Origin: DATDAH01 sp963823495
GTDB taxonomy: Bacteria; Actinomycetota; Acidimicrobiia; Acidimicrobiales; DATDAH01
Reading direction: 5' to 3'
Assembly: GCA_963823495.1 (NCBI GenBank)
Contig: CAWGLV010000001.1
Coordinates: 930,001 to 994,000, forward strand
Length of the DNA: 64,000 bases
Both the position numbers and the translations under genes were made by a program. Shown here piece by piece: positions 43,497 through 54,696 of this stretch. The notes beneath the pieces are model-generated. The model was not told the origin of the DNA, made no database searches, and was given only the letters and a program-made list of their open reading frames with translations. Every line of letters starts with the position of its first letter. Position 1 is the stretch's first letter.

Positions 43497-45595
43497 AGCC
43501 GGCGAAACGGCGTCGTCGCTGGTGGGCCATCCCCCGGATGGTGGTGAAGATCGTCGTGCTGACGGCGTTCTTCGTGGCCGTCGCCGTGCCCGCCGGTGGC
43601 GCGGCGGGCTTCTGGGCCTTGCTCAACGTCGACCTCCCCGGCAACCTGCCGGAGGACACCAACCCGCGCATCCGGTCCTATCCCAGCGTCGTCGTGGACG
43701 CCGCCGGCAACGAGATCGCCGAGTTCCGGGCCTTCGAACTGACCGTTCCCATCCGCTATCGGGACATTCCCCAGGTGGTGAAGGACGCCGTGGTGGCCAT
43801 CGAGGACCGCCGGTTCTGGGAGCACCAGGGGGTCGACCCCGAGGGCCTGGTCCGGGCGGCGATCGCCAACTACGAGGAGGGCGAGGTCGTGCAGGGGGGC
43901 TCGACCATCACCCAGCAGTACGTGAAGAACACCTACACGACCGGCGAGCGGGACGTGGCCCGCAAGCTCCGGGAGGCCCTCATCGCGACCCGGCTGGAGC
44001 GCCAGCGGTCCAAGGACGAGATCCTGTTCCGCTACCTCAACACGGTCTACTTCGGCGACGGGGCCTACGGCATCGGGGCGGCGGCCGAGTCCTACTTCGG
44101 CAAACCGGTGTCCGAGCTCACCCTCTCCGAGGCCGCCCTGCTGGCCGGGGCCATCGCCTCGCCGGGCCGCTACGGGCCCCGGGTCAACGCCGAGACCGCG
44201 AACGATCGGCGGCTGCTCGTCCTGCGGGCCATGCGTCAACAGGACCTGATCACCCGCCGCCAGTTCCGGCAGGCCCGTCGCCAGGACCTCTGGTACGCGC
44301 CGTTCGGCTCGCCGCCCGGCCCCGCGACGGTGATCCAGGCTCCACCGCGGAACGGGGCGAGGGCCCATCCCTACTTCGTGGACTACGTGCGCCGGGTGCT
44401 CGAGGAGCGCTACGGCCACCGCCAGCTCTATCGGGGCGGACTGCGCATCGAGACGACCCTGGACCCGGCCCTGCAGGCCCTGGCCGAGGCCTCGGTGGCC
44501 GAGACCCTCGACGACACCGGCGCCCCGTTGGAGATGTCGCTGGTCTCGGTCGAACCGTCGACGGGCCATGTGCGGGCCTTCGTCGGCGGCCGGGACTTCG
44601 CGGCCAGCCAGGTGAACCTTGGTCTCGGCGGGTCGACGGGCATGCAGCCCGGCTCGTCGTTCAAGACCTTCGTCCTCGCCGCGGCGCTGGAGGCGGGGAT
44701 CGATCCCGAGACCGGTTTCGACGCCCCGGGGTCGATGGAGTTCCCCGGTTGTGACCCCACCTGCACCGTCGACAACTACGACTTCGCGGACCACGGCACG
44801 ATGTCGTTGCGGTCGGCGACTCATCAGTCGATCAACACCGTCTACGCCCAGCTCATCGAGCGGGTCGGGCCCCAGGCCGTGGCCGAGATGGCCCAGCGCC
44901 TGGGCGTCTCCTCCATCGACCCCAGCCGGCCCTACGGCATCTCCCTCGCCCTCGGCGCCTACGAGGTGTCGCCGCTGGACATGGCGGCGGGCTACGCCAC
45001 GCTCGCCAACCGCGGCGTGCGCCAGCAGGTCACGCCGATCCGACGGGTACTCGATCGTCACGGCAACGTCCTGGAGGACCACGTGTCGCCCGAAGGCGAG
45101 CAGGTGGTCGACCCGGCGGTGGCCGACACCGTCTCCGACGTGCTGTCGGGCGTCATCAGCGACGGCACCGGCACGGCGGCGGACATCGGCCGACCCGTCG
45201 CGGGGAAGACGGGCACGACCCAGGAGTACCGAGCCGCCTGGTTCACCGGCTACACCCCGCAACTCTCCACGGCGGTCTGGATGGGCTACCGCGACGTGCC
45301 CCGGCCGCTGGTCGACATCAAGGGCGTGGGCCGCGTGAGCGGCGGCTCGCTACCGGCGGCGACCTGGAGCCGCTTCATGAGCGCGGCGATGGCCCCACTC
45401 CCCGTCGTCGGCTTCGTCGAACCCGGGCCGCTGCCCTCGCTGGTGCCCGACGCGGCTCCCGCTCCCGCGATCGATGCCCCCGTGCCGCCACCGCCCGCCC
45501 CGGAGCCCTTCGGCGCCGCCGCGGGCTCCCCGCTGCCCCCTGCGGTCATCCCGGATGACTGCGGCGGGCCGTGCACCCGAGATCTGGTCCCCTGA
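43493..45595 (+). CDS. bifunctional penicillin-binding protein 1A-type
   Basis: 700-residue class A PBP. N-terminal helix (VVLTAFFVAVAVPAGGAAGF), a GT51 glycosyltransferase with catalytic glutamate in AIEDRRFWEHQGVD and GGSTITQQYVKN, then a transpeptidase with the nucleophile SSFK in QPGSSFKTFV, the SxN motif in HQSINTVYAQ and KTGT in AGKTGTTQEYRAAWFTGYTP. The Pro/Ala-rich tail ends in paired cysteines (DDCGGPCTRD). It polymerises and cross-links peptidoglycan outside the membrane. ATGA overlap with the preceding lipoprotein gene; a pseudo-HtrA follows 17 bp later. Confidence 0.95.
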   Translation: MKPAKRRRRWWAIPRMVVKIVVLTAFFVAVAVPAGGAAGFWALLNVDLPGNLPEDTNPRIRSYPSVVVDAAGNEIAEFRAFELTVPIRYRDIPQVVKDAVVAIEDRRFWEHQGVDPEGLVRAAIANYEEGEVVQGGSTITQQYVKNTYTTGERDVARKLREALIATRLERQRSKDEILFRYLNTVYFGDGAYGIGAAAESYFGKPVSELTLSEAALLAGAIASPGRYGPRVNAETANDRRLLVLRAMRQQDLITRRQFRQARRQDLWYAPFGSPPGPATVIQAPPRNGARAHPYFVDYVRRVLEERYGHRQLYRGGLRIETTLDPALQALAEASVAETLDDTGAPLEMSLVSVEPSTGHVRAFVGGRDFAASQVNLGLGGSTGMQPGSSFKTFVLAAALEAGIDPETGFDAPGSMEFPGCDPTCTVDNYDFADHGTMSLRSATHQSINTVYAQLIERVGPQAVAEMAQRLGVSSIDPSRPYGISLALGAYEVSPLDMAAGYATLANRGVRQQVTPIRRVLDRHGNVLEDHVSPEGEQVVDPAVADTVSDVLSGVISDGTGTAADIGRPVAGKTGTTQEYRAAWFTGYTPQLSTAVWMGYRDVPRPLVDIKGVGRVSGGSLPAATWSRFMSAAMAPLPVVGFVEPGPLPSLVPDAAPAPAIDAPVPPPPAPEPFGAAAGSPLPPAVIPDDCGGPCTRDLVP

Positions 45596-45612
45596 GCGCG
45601 AAGGACACGACG

Positions 45613-46867
45613 ATGATGCGACGCGAAGACCCGGGTGAGGTCGAGGCCCGGGGCCTGGAGGCCCCGCCGAGCCTCGAAGAGGCCCTGCGGATGCCCGACC
45701 TCGAGAACGGCGAAACGGTGCGGTCCCTGTGGGACGACCTCGCCTCGGAGGCGGTGGTGACCGAGCGGCCCGTCGAGCCATGGCCCGAGGCCGTCCTCGC
45801 TCCGCCCGTGGTGGCCCCCGTGCTGCCTCCGGTGGCGACGCCGGGCCCCGGCAGCCCTCCCGAGTCCGCGCCCGAGCCCGACCACGACGGTGAGCCGCCG
45901 GCCGAGCCTGAGGTGGCCGACGCCCCGCTCACCCGACGCGAGGCCCGGCGCCACAAGCGCGATCTGAAGCACGAGGCGAAGCTCGAGAAGCTGAAGCTCC
46001 GCCGGCACCGGATCCTGCCCCGGACGGTGCTCGGCATCTCCTCGATGTTGCTCTTCTTCGGGTTGGGCGTGGGCCTGGCGGGTGCGGTGCTCTACGCCTA
46101 CTACGACTGGCGCCTGTCGGAGAACGAACAGCGGGTGGGCGAGCTCTCCCAGAGCCTCGAACGGCGCTTGCTGGCGGCGAACGAGGAGCTGAACATCTCC
46201 TCGGACAACGCCATACAGGCCATTCGCCAGGAGGCGGCCCCCCTCCGGAGCCTGCTCCAACAGGAGCGGGTGGTCGGTGACCTCACCGGTCGCATGAACG
46301 GTTCGGTGTGGTTCGTGGAGACGCTGGACGAGAACGGCGGGCCTGCGGTCGGGTCGGCCTTCGTGGCCGCCTCCGACGACTCCCGTTCGTTGCTGGTGAC
46401 CTCCTACGGGGCCGTGGCCGCGGGCACGACCGAGCCGGCGCCGACGATCACGGTCCGGTCCGGCGACGAGTCCCTCGAGGCCGAGCTCCACAACTGGGAC
46501 CCGGAGCACGACCTGGCCCTGCTGGTGCTGCCGCGTGGTGGCCTCGACCCCCTGCCGTGGGCCGACGAAGAAGGCCTGGCCGACTTGGTCGGTGAGCGCA
46601 TCTGGGCCGTCGAGGGCATCGGGGGCAACGGGGTCAGCCTCAGCCCCGGCTCGGTGATCGACCAGTCCGAGGTCGGCATCCAGCACACCGCGGCCCTGAA
46701 TGCCGCGTTCCGGGGTGGCCCCGTCGTCAACGGTCGGGGTGAGGTCGTGGCCATCGCCTCCACCGGCTATGCCCCGCTCAACTACACGACCGGCGCCGTC
46801 AGCTTCGGAATCCCCGTCCAGGCTGCCTGCGAACGCATCCTGGAGTGCACCGGCGACGTTCCCGGTC

Positions 46868-46887
<20 letters not shown>
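45613..46887 (+). CDS. HtrA-like membrane protein with dead protease domain
   Basis: 424 residues: an acidic Pro-rich cytoplasmic part (1-105), basic segment (108-135), one membrane helix (about 138-163), an extracytoplasmic coiled-coil-like stretch (165-225) and a trypsin-fold domain (225-410). Where HtrA has VTNAHVV this reads VTSYGAV (Gly266 at the histidine), the aspartate is kept in EHDLALLVL (Asp300), and the serine motif GNSGGP is AFRGGP (Arg367). It cannot be a serine protease and more likely binds peptides or scaffolds. ATG 45613 has AAGGA upstream. It is the last gene of the PBP1A operon; its end overlaps the convergent HerA gene by 20 bp. Confidence 0.85.
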
Positions 46888-48427
<1,540 letters not shown>

Positions 48428-48444
48428 GGCGCAGGATCGTAGAG

Positions 48445-48459
48445 GTCCCGGGCCGGGAC
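48445..48459. other. small inverted repeat in the HerA/diguanylate cyclase promoter region
   Basis: GTCCCGG-G-CCGGGAC, perfect 7-bp arms, between the two divergent starts. Could be an operator or part of a 5' leader; no regulator family can be named. Confidence 0.3.
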
Positions 48460-48529
48460 GCTCCGACCGACGCGACACGCTGGGTGCACGTGCAACCGCG
48501 CGAAGTGGTCGGGTGGCTAGGCTGGCCGC

Positions 48530-50419
48530 ATGACCCAGGCCGCCGGGGCCGACCCCGCCCGTCGCCGGGCGCGTCCGTTCGTGGTCGCGGTCGCCGTGAC
48601 GGTGGTCCTCATGGCCCTCAGCGCCGTCGTCGCGGTGGCCTGGCGCCGGCAACTCCAGGGCGAGGGTCGCGAGACGTTCGCCCTGGACGCCACCGAGGCC
48701 GAGCAGCTGGTGGTGCAGCGCCTGCAGAACGCGACCGGCCTCCTGCAGGACACCCGTACCGAGGTCGACGGTGACCCGTCGCGGGTCACCGCGGAGTCCT
48801 TCGAGGACGCCGTGGCCGGCGCCCTGCCCGACGAACTGCCCTCGCTGGCCACGGTCAGCCTCGTCGAGCGGGTGGGGCGCGGTGACCTCGCCCGGTTGAC
48901 CGCCGAGCGGCGGGCGGCGGGGCTGGCGGACTTCACGATCGAGTCCGTCGAGGCGGGCGGTCGGCCTCCGGCCGTGGCCACCTTCGAGGCGAGCACCCGC
49001 GGCGCGCCGATCCTCTCGGGCTATGACCTGCGGGCCATCCCGGCGTTGGCGGACGCCTTCGCTCCGGCCGCCGGATCCGCGGTGCGGATCTCGCCGCGTC
49101 TGGAGGCATTGCCCGCCGAGGTGGTGCGGGTCCACCCCGACCTCGCCGCGTCGTCCTTCGCCCTGGTCATGCCCGCCGGGCCGGACGCCTGGGTCCTGGC
49201 GCTGCTCTCCGGTGACGAGGTGGCCACCCAGGCCGCGCGCGTCGACGAGGAGCTCGAGGTCGCGCTGGCCGTCGGGGATTCGCCCCTCGGCGCGTCCTCG
49301 GCCGACGACGATTCGGCGATCGACCTCGACGCGGCGGCCCCGGAGGCCCGCACGGTCCGGCCGTTCGCCATCGAGGGCGGGCCGCTGCAGGTCACCGTGG
49401 CCGATGTGAACGGCCTGGCGGGCGGCGACTGGCGGGAGCCCGGGCTGTTGCTCGGCGCCGGGGTGGCGATCAGCATCCTGGTCGGCTCCCTGATCCTCGT
49501 GTTGGCCCGCGGTCGGGCCGGCGCGCTGCTGGTGGCCTCGGAGGCCGAGCGGGCCCGGGACCGCAGCGAGGGGAACTTCCGCGCGGTGGTCCAACACCTG
49601 TCCGATCTCGTGGTGGTCACCGACGCCGCGACGGTGGTCGACTTCGTCACCCCGTCGGTCGGCCGGCTGCTCGGCCGCGACGCCCGTGCCCTCATCGGGT
49701 CCGAGTTGGAGGACCTGGCCCATCCCGAGGACCGAGCGCTCCTGGCCGCGATCGTCGGTCGGCCGGGGATGGCGGAGAAGGGTCTCGTGCGCTTCCGACA
49801 CAGCGACCGGTCCTACCGGAGCTTCGAGGTCGTGGTGGCCAATCGTCTTGACGACCCGGCCATCGGCGGGCTGGTCCTGACCGGACACGACGTGACCGAT
49901 CGGGTCCAACTCGAGGACCGACTGGCCCACGACGCCACCCACGACCGGCTCACGGGCCTGCCCAACCTCGCCCTGGTGCACGATCGACTCGAGCAGGCGC
50001 TCGTGCGAGCCGAGCGCACGGGGAGCCGGGTGGCGGTCGTCTTCGGCGACCTGGACGACTTCAAGGCGGTCAACGACCGCCAAGGCCACCGGGTGGGTGA
50101 TCTCCTGTTGGTCGGCGTGGCCCAGCGTCTGCGGGCGGCGGCCCGCGCCATGGACACGGTGGGTCGCTATGCCGGTGACGAGTTCGTGATCGTCTGTGAG
50201 GAGCTGACCGATGATGCCGGGGCCCGACTCGCGGCCGAGCGACTCCACCGGGAGGTGGCTCGCCCCCTCGAGGTCGACGGCAGCCCGATCGAGGTGGCCA
50301 TGAGCCTCGGCGTCGCCCTCGCCCGTCCGGGCGAGTCCCCGGAGTCCGTGCTGGACCGCGCCGACCGGGCCATGTACCGCTCGAAGGGCGACGACCCCGC
50401 CATCACCTTCGCCGCCTGA
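48530..50419 (+). CDS. membrane CHASE-like sensor, PAS and GGDEF diguanylate cyclase
   Basis: 629 residues. Helices at about 17-39 and 313-335 bracket an extracytoplasmic sensor region resembling CHASE (FETREDA-like opening reads GRETFALDATEAEQLVVQRL). A PAS domain follows (about 350-455), then GGDEF (about 465-625) with FGDLDDFKAVND and an active-site loop YAGDEF, which matches active diguanylate cyclases. It would make c-di-GMP in response to an external signal. No EAL domain is present. Start ATG 48530. A degenerate GGDEF-EAL protein and a cyclic-nucleotide-binding protein lie 3-5 kb further on. Confidence 0.92.
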   Translation: MTQAAGADPARRRARPFVVAVAVTVVLMALSAVVAVAWRRQLQGEGRETFALDATEAEQLVVQRLQNATGLLQDTRTEVDGDPSRVTAESFEDAVAGALPDELPSLATVSLVERVGRGDLARLTAERRAAGLADFTIESVEAGGRPPAVATFEASTRGAPILSGYDLRAIPALADAFAPAAGSAVRISPRLEALPAEVVRVHPDLAASSFALVMPAGPDAWVLALLSGDEVATQAARVDEELEVALAVGDSPLGASSADDDSAIDLDAAAPEARTVRPFAIEGGPLQVTVADVNGLAGGDWREPGLLLGAGVAISILVGSLILVLARGRAGALLVASEAERARDRSEGNFRAVVQHLSDLVVVTDAATVVDFVTPSVGRLLGRDARALIGSELEDLAHPEDRALLAAIVGRPGMAEKGLVRFRHSDRSYRSFEVVVANRLDDPAIGGLVLTGHDVTDRVQLEDRLAHDATHDRLTGLPNLALVHDRLEQALVRAERTGSRVAVVFGDLDDFKAVNDRQGHRVGDLLLVGVAQRLRAAARAMDTVGRYAGDEFVIVCEELTDDAGARLAAERLHREVARPLEVDGSPIEVAMSLGVALARPGESPESVLDRADRAMYRSKGDDPAITFAA

Positions 50420-50482
50420 CCGCTCGGGGGGTGGGTGCTCCGGGGGGTGCCGGCGGGTGGATCGTGGCCCCCGACGTGAGGG

Positions 50483-51277
50483 CTAGTCGCGGCGGCGAGG
50501 CCGATCGAGGTTGGCCACGACGAAGGAGGCGACGGCGGTCAGGCCCAGCCCGGCGGCGAGCCCCACCAGCAGCGCCACCCACAACGGCCGGGTGTCCGCC
50601 GACGTCTCCGCGGGCGGTGCGATCAGGGCCCGACCGTCGCTGAAGAGCCACTCCGCGCTGGCGAGGGCGACCTCGGAGGGCGCGTCCCGGACGATCGCCG
50701 TCGTCCCGGTCCCGGCCCGACTGCCGTTCTCGGCGGGCGCGGCGCCGGTCGCGGTTGCCGTGGTGGCCTCCGGTCCCGTCGGGCCACCACCAGGTGACGA
50801 GGGAGGCGTGGTCCCGCCGCCGTCGGGCCGGCCGGTCGGCGGCGCGGCGCTGGTCGTGGTGGTCGTGGGCTCCTCGATGGGCTGGGTGGTGGAGGTCGGG
50901 GGCGGCGGGGGCGGCGGGGCCGTGGTGGTGGTCGTGGTGGTGGGCCCGTCGATGGGCTGGGTGGTGGAGGTCGGGGGCGGCGGGGGCGGCGGGGCCGTGG
51001 TGGTGGGTGGCACGGTGGTGGGTGGCACGGTGGTGGGTGGCACGGTGGTGGCCGGCGCGGTGGTGGGTGGCACGGTGGTGGGTGGCACGGTGGTGGCCGG
51101 CGCGGTGGTCGTGGGTGCGAGGGTGGTCGCGGGGACCGTGGTGGCGGGTGGGCTGGTGACCGCGGTCGGCGGGGGTGGGGCGGTGGCGGGCTGGGCGGCG
51201 GCAGCCGTGCCGACGATGGTGCCGGCGGCGGCCGTCACGACCAGGGCCCACCGCGAGCGGCGGCTTCGGTGAGGCAT
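50483..51277 (-). CDS. Thr/Pro-rich stalk protein with signal peptide and C-terminal helix
   Basis: 264 residues: an N-terminal signal (about 9-28), a low-complexity stalk of VPPTT/APATT pentapeptides and Pro runs (about 30-150), a short globular part (about 190-225, ALASAEWLFSDGRALI) and a C-terminal helix (about 230-253) ending in RPRRRD. The topology is extracytoplasmic stalk with membrane anchor; the Thr/Pro stalk could be O-glycosylated. No family recognised. The opposite strand is also open, but it lacks a signal peptide and start features. DNA repeats encode the stalk. Confidence 0.78.
   Translation of the reverse strand: MPHRSRRSRWALVVTAAAGTIVGTAAAAQPATAPPPPTAVTSPPATTVPATTLAPTTTAPATTVPPTTVPPTTAPATTVPPTTVPPTTVPPTTTAPPPPPPPTSTTQPIDGPTTTTTTTAPPPPPPPTSTTQPIEEPTTTTTSAAPPTGRPDGGGTTPPSSPGGGPTGPEATTATATGAAPAENGSRAGTGTTAIVRDAPSEVALASAEWLFSDGRALIAPPAETSADTRPLWVALLVGLAAGLGLTAVASFVVANLDRPRRRD
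50875..51118. repeat. 75-bp and 15-bp coding tandem repeats
   Basis: Two copies of a 75-bp period start at 50875 and 50950, with the first 57 bp identical. Next to them, about eight 15-bp units (GGTGGTGGGTGGCAC or GGTGGTGGCCGGCGC) span roughly 50999-51118 and encode VPPTT and APATT pentapeptides on the minus strand. Both periods are multiples of three, so copy-number change would keep the gene in frame. Confidence 0.85.
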
Positions 51278-51430
51278 GTCGGCACCCTAGCCGATGTCGG
51301 CACGAGAGGTAAGCATGCCACTACTCTCCGTGAGTACTCGGTCCGAAATGTCACTGGAAGCGGCGAGAAGACCACTATTCGTTGCGAACTGGGCTGATCC
51401 GCGCGGGGTCGAGTCCCCTACTCTGCGGTG

Positions 51431-52882
51431 ATGGCCCGTACGGAACTGCTCATCGACGGACGTTGGGTGCCCGGTGGTGGTGAGGAGCCGATCACGGTGC
51501 ACAGCCCCAGCTCGGGCGAGCACCTGGCCGACGTCTCCACCGCGTCGGTGGCCGATGTCGACGCCACGGTGGCGGCCGCACGGGAGGCCCAGGTGGTCCT
51601 GGAGGCCATGCCCCCCTTCGAGCGGGCGGCCCTCCTGCACGCCACCGCCGACCTCCTCGAGCAGCGAGCAGAGGACCTGGCTCGGCAGCTCACCTCCGAG
51701 CAGGGCAAGCCGATCGCCACCGAGGCCCGGGGGGAGATCGAGGAGTCGGCGGAGATCTTCCGGTGGGCCGCCGAGGAGGTGAAGCGCCTCGAGACCCCCG
51801 TGCTCCCGGGGGCCGACCCGGACAAGAAGGTGCTCACCTTCCGGCGGGCCAACGGGGTCTACGCCTGCATCACCCCGTGGAACTTCCCGATGAACATCCC
51901 CGCCGAGTTGCTGGCCCCGGGGTTGGGTGGTGGCAACGCGGTGATCCTGAAGCCCTCGGAGTTCACGCCCCTGACCGGGGCCGCGCTGGTGGAGGCCTGC
52001 CTGGACGCCGGCTTCCCGCCCGGTGCCATCTCGTTGCTCCATGGCGGCGGTGACATCGGCTCGGCCCTGGTGGGCCACGACGGGGTGGACGCCATCGCCT
52101 TCGTCGGATCGATGGTGACCGCGGACCGGATCGTGCGCACGGCGGGGCTCAAGCGCACTCTCATCGAGGCCTCGGGCAACGGCCCCCAGATCGTGTGCGA
52201 CGACGCGGACCTGGAGGCCGCGGCCGAGGCCGCGGTCTACGGCGCCGAGTTCGCCTCGGGCCAGTGCTGCGTGGCGACCGAGCGGCTCCTGGTGCAGGAG
52301 TCGGTCCACGACGAGCTGCTGGAACTGGTCGTGGCCCGGGCCGGCCAGTGCCGTCTGGGGGATCCCCACGACGAGTCCACGACCCTCGGCCCGCTCAACA
52401 ACGAGCCCGTGGCCGCGAAGATGGACGCCCACCTGGCCGACGCCGCCGAGCGTGGGTACGAGGTCGTGGTCGGCGGTGAGCGCGCCGGAGGGTTCCCGAC
52501 GGATCTCTACTACCCGCTGACCGTGGTCGACGGCGTGGGGGTCGACGGTCTGTTGTTCCGCGACGAGAGCTTCGGGCCCGTCCTGCCGCTGACGACCTTC
52601 ACCGACGACGACGAGGCACTTCGTTTGGCCAACGCCTCACCGCTCGGTCTCCAGGCGTCGGTGTTCACCTCCAGCCTGACGCGTTCCTTCCGCTACATCG
52701 ACGGTCTGCGAGCCGGCACCGTGGTCGTCAACGACTCCACCTGCTTCTGGGAGCCCCACCCGCCCTTCGGCGGTGCGTCCGGCACCAAGACCGGTTGGGG
52801 TCGTATCGGGGGCAAGTACACCCTGCTCGACATGACCGACCTCCGTGCCGCGGTGATCGACGTCAAGAAGACCCGAGGTTGA
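51431..52882 (+). CDS. NAD(P)-dependent aldehyde dehydrogenase
   Basis: 483 residues. Typical family segments include ITPWNFPMNIPAELLAPGL, AVILKPSEFTPLTG, the general-base glutamate in LIEASGNGPQIV and the nucleophile in FASGQCCVATERLLV; the second cysteine probably aligns with the catalytic residue. The C-terminal FGGASGTKTGWGRIGGKY is usual. It oxidises an aldehyde to an acid; the substrate is unknown. ATG 51431 directly follows an in-frame GTG. It is divergent from the Thr/Pro-rich protein, with a 150-bp gap that holds a GAGTACTC palindrome (51332-51339) but no recognised operator. Confidence 0.92.
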   Translation: MARTELLIDGRWVPGGGEEPITVHSPSSGEHLADVSTASVADVDATVAAAREAQVVLEAMPPFERAALLHATADLLEQRAEDLARQLTSEQGKPIATEARGEIEESAEIFRWAAEEVKRLETPVLPGADPDKKVLTFRRANGVYACITPWNFPMNIPAELLAPGLGGGNAVILKPSEFTPLTGAALVEACLDAGFPPGAISLLHGGGDIGSALVGHDGVDAIAFVGSMVTADRIVRTAGLKRTLIEASGNGPQIVCDDADLEAAAEAAVYGAEFASGQCCVATERLLVQESVHDELLELVVARAGQCRLGDPHDESTTLGPLNNEPVAAKMDAHLADAAERGYEVVVGGERAGGFPTDLYYPLTVVDGVGVDGLLFRDESFGPVLPLTTFTDDDEALRLANASPLGLQASVFTSSLTRSFRYIDGLRAGTVVVNDSTCFWEPHPPFGGASGTKTGWGRIGGKYTLLDMTDLRAAVIDVKKTRG

Positions 52883-52891
52883 CGCCGCCGA

Positions 52892-54610
52892 TCAGGTGAA
52901 TATCTTCGAGCGGCGGGGGAACTTGCGAGTGGCGGCCAGGCCCGGGACGACCACGGGCTCGGAGCGGATCTCCTCGACGGGAGTGGGGTGCTCTCCCGGG
53001 GTGCGTTGGGGCAGGAGCCGGGGATCGAGAGGCGCGGCGGCCACGGGAACGGTGGGGGCGGGCGTCGCGGGACGGGTCGGGCGGGTCAGGTCGGCGTAGA
53101 TCAACTCGTCGATCTGGCCGGGGGTCACCGGCTCACTGAAGTACCGCCCGAGGGCGTTCTCGACCCCGAGGTGGCAGAGCCGCTCGGCCTGGTCCTCGGC
53201 CTGCACGGCCTTGGCCACGGTGACGATGCCCAGTTCCCGGCAGAGGGCCGTCAGATGGCGGATCACCGCGGCGTCCTCTGCCGAGGCCAACACCGTCTCG
53301 ATGAAGCTGGCATCGATCTTGACCTGATCGAGCTGGAAACGGCGCAGGGTGGCCAGAGAGGAGTTGGCCGCACCGAGGTCGTCGAGGGACACGGCCACGC
53401 CCAGGTCCTTGGTCCGTCGCAGCACGGCCCAGAGGTCCTCCCGCCGGTCGGTCAGACTGCGTTCGTTGACCTCGAGGATGACCCGGTCGGGATCGGTCTC
53501 GGCGTCAGCGAGCGCGGCGGCGACCAGGTCGTTGAAGTCGGCCTGGAGGAGCTGCCGTCGGGAGAGGTTGGCCGTGACCCGCACCGGTCGATGGCTGGGG
53601 AAGGTCCGGGCCCAGTAGGTGGCCTGGCGGCACACCTCCTGGACGACCCAGGACCCGACCGGGACGATGATGCCGGTCTGTTCCATCGCCGTGAGGAACT
53701 CGTCGGCGGCCACCATGCCCCGGCTCTCGTCGATCCACCGGAGGAGCGCCTCGACCTCGACCACCTCGCCGGTCGTCAGCGAGAAGACCGGGAGGTAGGT
53801 CACCTGGAAGTCGCCGCGCTCGAGGGCGGTGCGCAGACGGTGCTCCGCGGTGGCCGGGGTGAGCGACTCCACCATCGCCTGCTCGAAGCGCACGAGGGAG
53901 CCCGACCCCTTCGTGGTGGCCTGGTAGGTCGCCACCTCGGCGTCGCGGAGCATGTCGTCGGTGGTGGTGGGTCGTCCGCCGGCCACCGCGAGGCCGATGC
54001 ACACCGGGACCCGCAGCAACTCGCCTTCCACCTCATAGGGGTTGGCCAGCAGCTCGAGGATCATCTCGGCCAGCTCTTCGGCGGCATGGGTGCCGGCCAG
54101 CTCCGGGCGGATGACCGTGAGGTCGGTTCCCCCGGAGCGGAAGAGCTGGTCCTTGGCCAGGAGGCAGGAGTGGACCCGGGCGACGAGCGACTTGACCAGC
54201 TCGTCGCCGATCTCGCGACCGTGGCTCTCGTTGATGGGGTCGATGCCATCGGCGTGGATGACCAGGAGTGCGGTGTGGGACTGGGCCTCGTTGGCCTGGG
54301 GGAGGTGGTGTTCCAGCCAGGCGCGCATGGCTCGGCCGTTGGGTAGTCCGGTCAGGGCGTCACGGGTCTCGAGTCGGTCGATCCGGTCGCGGAGCCGGGC
54401 GATCGAGGCGAACGTCGTGGCGACGTACAGGCCGCTGGCGAGGCCGAAGCCCATGACACCGCCGATGAGGGCACCGCCGGCCGGACCGGTGAGGTGCGTA
54501 TCCAACTCGAACACGATGCCGGCGACCGCGCCGACGGCTCCGGCGACGAGAGCCCAGAGCGCGTAGGCGGTCAGACCCGCGTCCCGCTCCTGGTCTTTGG
54601 CACTGGTCAT
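52892..54610 (-). CDS. degenerate GGDEF-EAL membrane protein
   Basis: 572 residues. Two hydrophobic segments (about 13-33 and 43-68) lead to a GGDEF-like domain whose active-site loop reads GGTDL (160-164) and an EAL-like domain with EALLRW (287-292), TANLS, SLDDLG and VKID. The conserved AEGVE loop of active phosphodiesterases reads AKAVQ (466-470), losing both glutamates. Neither synthesis nor hydrolysis of c-di-GMP is expected; a receptor or scaffold role is likelier. The tail (about 505-572) is Pro-rich. ATG 54610 is chosen; ATG 54625 is an alternative. The upstream cNMP-binding gene, 86 bp away, is on the same strand. Confidence 0.88.
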   Translation of the reverse strand: MTSAKDQERDAGLTAYALWALVAGAVGAVAGIVFELDTHLTGPAGGALIGGVMGFGLASGLYVATTFASIARLRDRIDRLETRDALTGLPNGRAMRAWLEHHLPQANEAQSHTALLVIHADGIDPINESHGREIGDELVKSLVARVHSCLLAKDQLFRSGGTDLTVIRPELAGTHAAEELAEMILELLANPYEVEGELLRVPVCIGLAVAGGRPTTTDDMLRDAEVATYQATTKGSGSLVRFEQAMVESLTPATAEHRLRTALERGDFQVTYLPVFSLTTGEVVEVEALLRWIDESRGMVAADEFLTAMEQTGIIVPVGSWVVQEVCRQATYWARTFPSHRPVRVTANLSRRQLLQADFNDLVAAALADAETDPDRVILEVNERSLTDRREDLWAVLRRTKDLGVAVSLDDLGAANSSLATLRRFQLDQVKIDASFIETVLASAEDAAVIRHLTALCRELGIVTVAKAVQAEDQAERLCHLGVENALGRYFSEPVTPGQIDELIYADLTRPTRPATPAPTVPVAAAPLDPRLLPQRTPGEHPTPVEEIRSEPVVVPGLAATRKFPRRSKIFT

Positions 54611-54696
54611 GGCTCGGCCTCGCATCGCGTCGAAGGACTCCCCCGTTCCATCGGAGTCGGGGTGGGCGATGTGAGGGGACGAACCGGCCCCGGTTC

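Noticed and set aside
50511..51272. Plus-strand open frame opposite the Thr/Pro-rich protein
   Set aside because: It reads as Val/Gly runs without signal peptide; the minus frame has a signal peptide, stalk and C-terminal helix.
51278..51430. Possible riboswitch in the divergent gap before the aldehyde dehydrogenase
   Set aside because: No recognised aptamer core or paired terminator was seen; only a GAGTACTC palindrome and promoter-like sequence.
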